A DNA stretch of 15,968 nt from an uncultured Campylobacter sp. GTDB taxonomy: Bacteria > Campylobacterota > Campylobacteria > Campylobacterales > Campylobacteraceae. The translations under genes and the position numbers were made by a program. The notes under the pieces are model-generated. The model had not been told where the DNA came from. It searched no databases and saw only the letters and a list, made by a program, of their open reading frames with translations. The stretch covers positions 1 through 15,968 of the forward strand of contig NZ_CAJPMA010000035.1 in the NCBI RefSeq assembly GCF_905371695.1. Direction: 5' to 3'. How positions within the stretch are numbered: position 1 is the first letter of the stretch; every line of letters begins with the position of its first letter. Positions 14,339 to 15,968 of this stretch are shown piece by piece.

Positions 14339-15521
14339 GATTGTGCCGCTGGAACGCGGATTAGAAAACATTGACGGATTTTATTTCGGCGGCGTGAGTG
14401 CGGGCTTTAAAAAAGATGGCAACGATCTAGGATTTATCCGCGCGCAGGAGCCCGTGGACGTAAGCGCTAAATTTACGTCGAATAAATTTAAAGCCGCGCC
14501 GATTCGCCATTTTTTGCGCTACGGACAAAATTTTAAGACGAATTTTATCTTGCTAAATTCCAAAAACGCGAACGCAATGACCGGCGCAGCGGGCGTTAGC
14601 GACATAGACGCGCTATTTGACGAACTGAAAACGCGCATAAATTTTAAGCTGATAAACCCCGTGATGAGCTCTACGGGCGTAATCGGCTACCGACTAAATT
14701 TACCTAAAATTTCGGCCGCATTTAGCAAATTCGACTTTGACGCAAGAGATAGCGACGCCGCGGTAAGAGCGATCATGACGACGGATAGCTTTAAAAAAGA
14801 GCTTGCTTACGAAGTCGTTTTAGCGGACGGATCAAAATTTAAGATCGCGGCGATCTGCAAGGGTGCCGGGATGATAAATCCTTGTCTTGCTACGATGCTT
14901 TGCTTTATTCTAACCGACGCTGACGTGCCGAAGGCCGATATGGACGCGCTTTTAAGCGAGGCTTGCGAGCAAAGCTTTAACGCCGTAAGCGTCGACGGCG
15001 ACACTTCTACGAACGACACGGCGATGCTACTAACCTCGCGAACGGCTAAAATTTACGACAAAGAGGCATTTAGGGCGGCGCTAAATAAAATCACGAAAGA
15101 GCTAGCTTTGATGCTAGTACGCGACGGAGAAGGCGGCACGAAAGTAGTCGAGTTTGAGGTATGCGGCGCGGCGGATGAGTTTCAAGCGCAATGCGTGGCA
15201 AAGGCGCTATCAAATTCTCTGCTAGTAAAGACGGCGATATTCGGCGAGGATCCAAACTGGGGGCGTATAGCCTCCACGATAGGTGCAAGCGGGGTAGAGT
15301 GCGACGATGCAAAACTAATAATCCGCTACGACGACGTTTTGGTCTACGACGACGCGCACCGCGAGTTAGACGAGGCGCGCGAGGCGGCCGCCCACGCGGT
15401 AATGAAAAAATCAAGCTATAAAATTAGCTGCGACTTGGGTATGGGCGGCGCGAAATTTAGCGCTTACGGCTGCGATTTGGGACACGAATACGTAAGCATT
15501 AACGCCGACTACCGCTCATAA
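14331..15521 (+). CDS. argJ: Bifunctional glutamate N-acetyltransferase / ornithine acetyltransferase ArgJ
   Basis: 396 residues, full length. ArgJ moves the acetyl group from N-acetylornithine to glutamate, recycling it in arginine synthesis; some also use acetyl-CoA. The proenzyme cleaves itself before a Thr that becomes the nucleophile, seen here as T188 in KGAGMINPCLATMLCF (177-192). Other signatures are VMSSTGVIG (111-119, oxyanion hole), VDGDTSTNDT (221-230), GEDPNWGRI (305-313) and the terminal NADYRS. GAGGAG lies eight bases before the ATG, inside the channel gene. Monofunctional or bifunctional status cannot be told from sequence. No other arg gene is nearby. Confidence 0.95.
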   Translation: MFKIVPLERGLENIDGFYFGGVSAGFKKDGNDLGFIRAQEPVDVSAKFTSNKFKAAPIRHFLRYGQNFKTNFILLNSKNANAMTGAAGVSDIDALFDELKTRINFKLINPVMSSTGVIGYRLNLPKISAAFSKFDFDARDSDAAVRAIMTTDSFKKELAYEVVLADGSKFKIAAICKGAGMINPCLATMLCFILTDADVPKADMDALLSEACEQSFNAVSVDGDTSTNDTAMLLTSRTAKIYDKEAFRAALNKITKELALMLVRDGEGGTKVVEFEVCGAADEFQAQCVAKALSNSLLVKTAIFGEDPNWGRIASTIGASGVECDDAKLIIRYDDVLVYDDAHRELDEAREAAAHAVMKKSSYKISCDLGMGGAKFSAYGCDLGHEYVSINADYRS

Positions 15522-15544
15522 TCAAAAATTTACGTAATTTTGGG

Positions 15545-15550
15545 TAAGAT
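15545..15550 (+). promoter_or_regulatory. Candidate -10 for the DUF465 gene
   Basis: GGTAAGAT (TAAGAT core) lies 30 nt before the ATG and agrees with gnTAnaAT at most positions. A strong AAAAAAAGGAGAAAAA ribosome site follows. Confidence 0.45.
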
Positions 15551-15579
15551 TTTACAAACCAACAAAAAAAGGAGAAAAA

Positions 15580-15789
15580 ATGCTACATGAATACACCGAC
15601 TTAATCAAGGAACTCCGCGCAAAAAACGCGCATTTTGACAAAATTTGCCAAAAACACGACGATCTTAACGATCAAATCGATAAGATCGGCGCGGGCAATG
15701 ATTTGGAGCTAGATAAGCTAAAAAAGGAAAAACTATTGCTAAAAGACGAAATTTACGCGATGGTTTTGAAATATAAGAATGAAAAATAA
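15580..15789 (+). CDS. DUF465 / YdcH-family small coiled-coil protein
   Basis: 69 residues, highly charged and almost wholly helical. It starts MLHEYTDLIKELRAKNAHFDK, with the DUF465 hallmarks of an early HEY/D-I-L segment, a central HDDLNDQI helix, and LKKEKLLLKDEIYAMV near the end. Family members are short helical hairpins of unknown function. C. jejuni has one next to rpmB (Cj0449c). It has its own promoter-like box and strong ribosome site, and ends 9 nt before a factor-independent terminator. It is probably a separate, well-expressed unit. Confidence 0.85.
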   Translation: MLHEYTDLIKELRAKNAHFDKICQKHDDLNDQIDKIGAGNDLELDKLKKEKLLLKDEIYAMVLKYKNEK

Positions 15790-15797
15790 TACTTTTA

Positions 15798-15827
15798 CCA
15801 AGCCGCCCGGCTTGGCTCTGCTTTTTA
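15798..15827 (+). terminator. Rho-independent terminator
   Basis: CCAAGCCG (15798-15805) and CGGCTTGG (15808-15815) are exact reverse complements, giving a GC-rich stem of at least six pairs with a tight loop. A pyrimidine-rich tail with TTTTT (15822-15826) follows. It sits 9 nt after the DUF465 stop. On the opposite strand the hairpin is followed by a weaker T-rich stretch, so it could also end a convergent transcript from the right. Confidence 0.8.
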
Positions 15828-15859
15828 TCCGATTTATACTGGTCCTATTTTAACCTATT

Positions 15860-15968
15860 TTACTTCTTAGACGCATACGTGACTAAGAATTTACAATACT
15901 GCTGGATTCCTGTGTTAGGCGTGATCTCCATGCAATTGCAACAAAAGAAACACACGATAATATTAAAA
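15860..15968 (-). CDS. Possible C-terminal end of a Cys-rich ORF running off the window
   Basis: The minus strand is open from the window edge to a TAA at 15860-15862, 35 codons. The visible peptide contains VCFFCCNCMEITPN followed by TGIQQYCKFLVTYASKK, with clustered cysteines (CxxCCxC plus one more). An internal ATG at 15929-15931 would give 23 residues but has no ribosome site. The convergent arrangement with a terminator between supports a real gene. The open stretch is too short to be sure, and no family is recognised. Confidence 0.3.
   Translation of the reverse strand, partial: FNIIVCFFCCNCMEITPNTGIQQYCKFLVTYASKK

Noticed and set aside
15091..15414. A 107-codon minus-strand frame opposite argJ
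   Set aside because: The product is an Arg/Pro/Leu-rich artefact of GC-rich codons in argJ, with no ribosome site and no family.
15525..15541. AAAATT-n5-AATTTT inverted repeat after argJ
   Set aside because: The stem is only 6 A/T pairs without a U-run; too weak to call a terminator in this AT-rich spacer.
1..15968. tRNA, rRNA, CRISPR, insertion sequence or prophage signals
   Set aside because: No cloverleaf-type ends, regularly spaced direct repeats, transposase or phage genes, or long terminal inverted repeats were found. Repeated AAATTT words are simply frequent in this genome.

Overview
The window looks like chromosome of a Campylobacter. Several gene runs match Campylobacterota order as I remember it: yihY/'rbn' - glcD - PgbA-N-like - M23 peptidase (as in C. 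jejuni Cj1212c-Cj1215), dnaQ and rpe close to rpmB with a DUF465 gene (C. jejuni Cj0449c-Cj0452), and rpmB next to a two-TM potassium channel (H. pylori HP0491/HP0490). Promoters show the expected gnTAnaAT -10 boxes. Base composition is clearly richer in G+C than C. jejuni, with many GCG/CGC codons beside AAATTT runs. This suggests an oral or human-associated species of the rectus/showae/curvus/gracilis kind; the species is an inference.

Layout. 1-3.7 kb (minus strand): a YihY/BrkB membrane protein, a small membrane-anchored hypothetical, a 300-bp stretch with two tiny membrane ORFs or remnants, a GlcD-type FAD oxidase and a secreted PgbA-N-like protein that overlap by 4 nt. A divergent promoter region with a 34-bp near-perfect palindrome separates these from a plus-strand run at 3.8-6.9 kb: M23 peptidoglycan endopeptidase, MgtE magnesium transporter and a Nudix hydrolase, tightly spaced or overlapping. 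A 26-residue membrane ORF with its own promoter lies on the minus strand at 6.93-7.01 kb, back to back with ppk (7.1-9.2 kb). From 9.3 to 12.85 kb a minus-strand operon reads HDOD-like - multidomain STAS/pseudo-receiver/CheX-like - rpe - dnaQ, with 4-nt overlaps or a 9-nt gap. Divergent from it is rpmB - K+ channel - argJ (12.99-15.5 kb), then a DUF465 gene with a strong terminator, and at the window edge the C-terminal end of a possible Cys-rich minus-strand ORF.

Most genes are housekeeping: cell-wall shaping, Mg2+ uptake, polyphosphate, pentose phosphate, DNA repair or proofreading, ribosome, arginine synthesis. The most unusual part is the HDOD-like / STAS-receiver-CheX-like pair at 10.76-12.85 kb. 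It sits upstream of rpe and dnaQ, where I recall no such genes in C. jejuni, and its phospho-acceptor and phosphatase positions appear to be lost. Second-tier points are the K+ channel with a TVGFT filter and a degenerate nucleotide-binding loop, the Nudix box with an apparent swapped charge pair, the palindrome in the divergent promoter, and the unannotated small membrane ORFs. I see no tRNA, rRNA, CRISPR array, insertion sequence or prophage.
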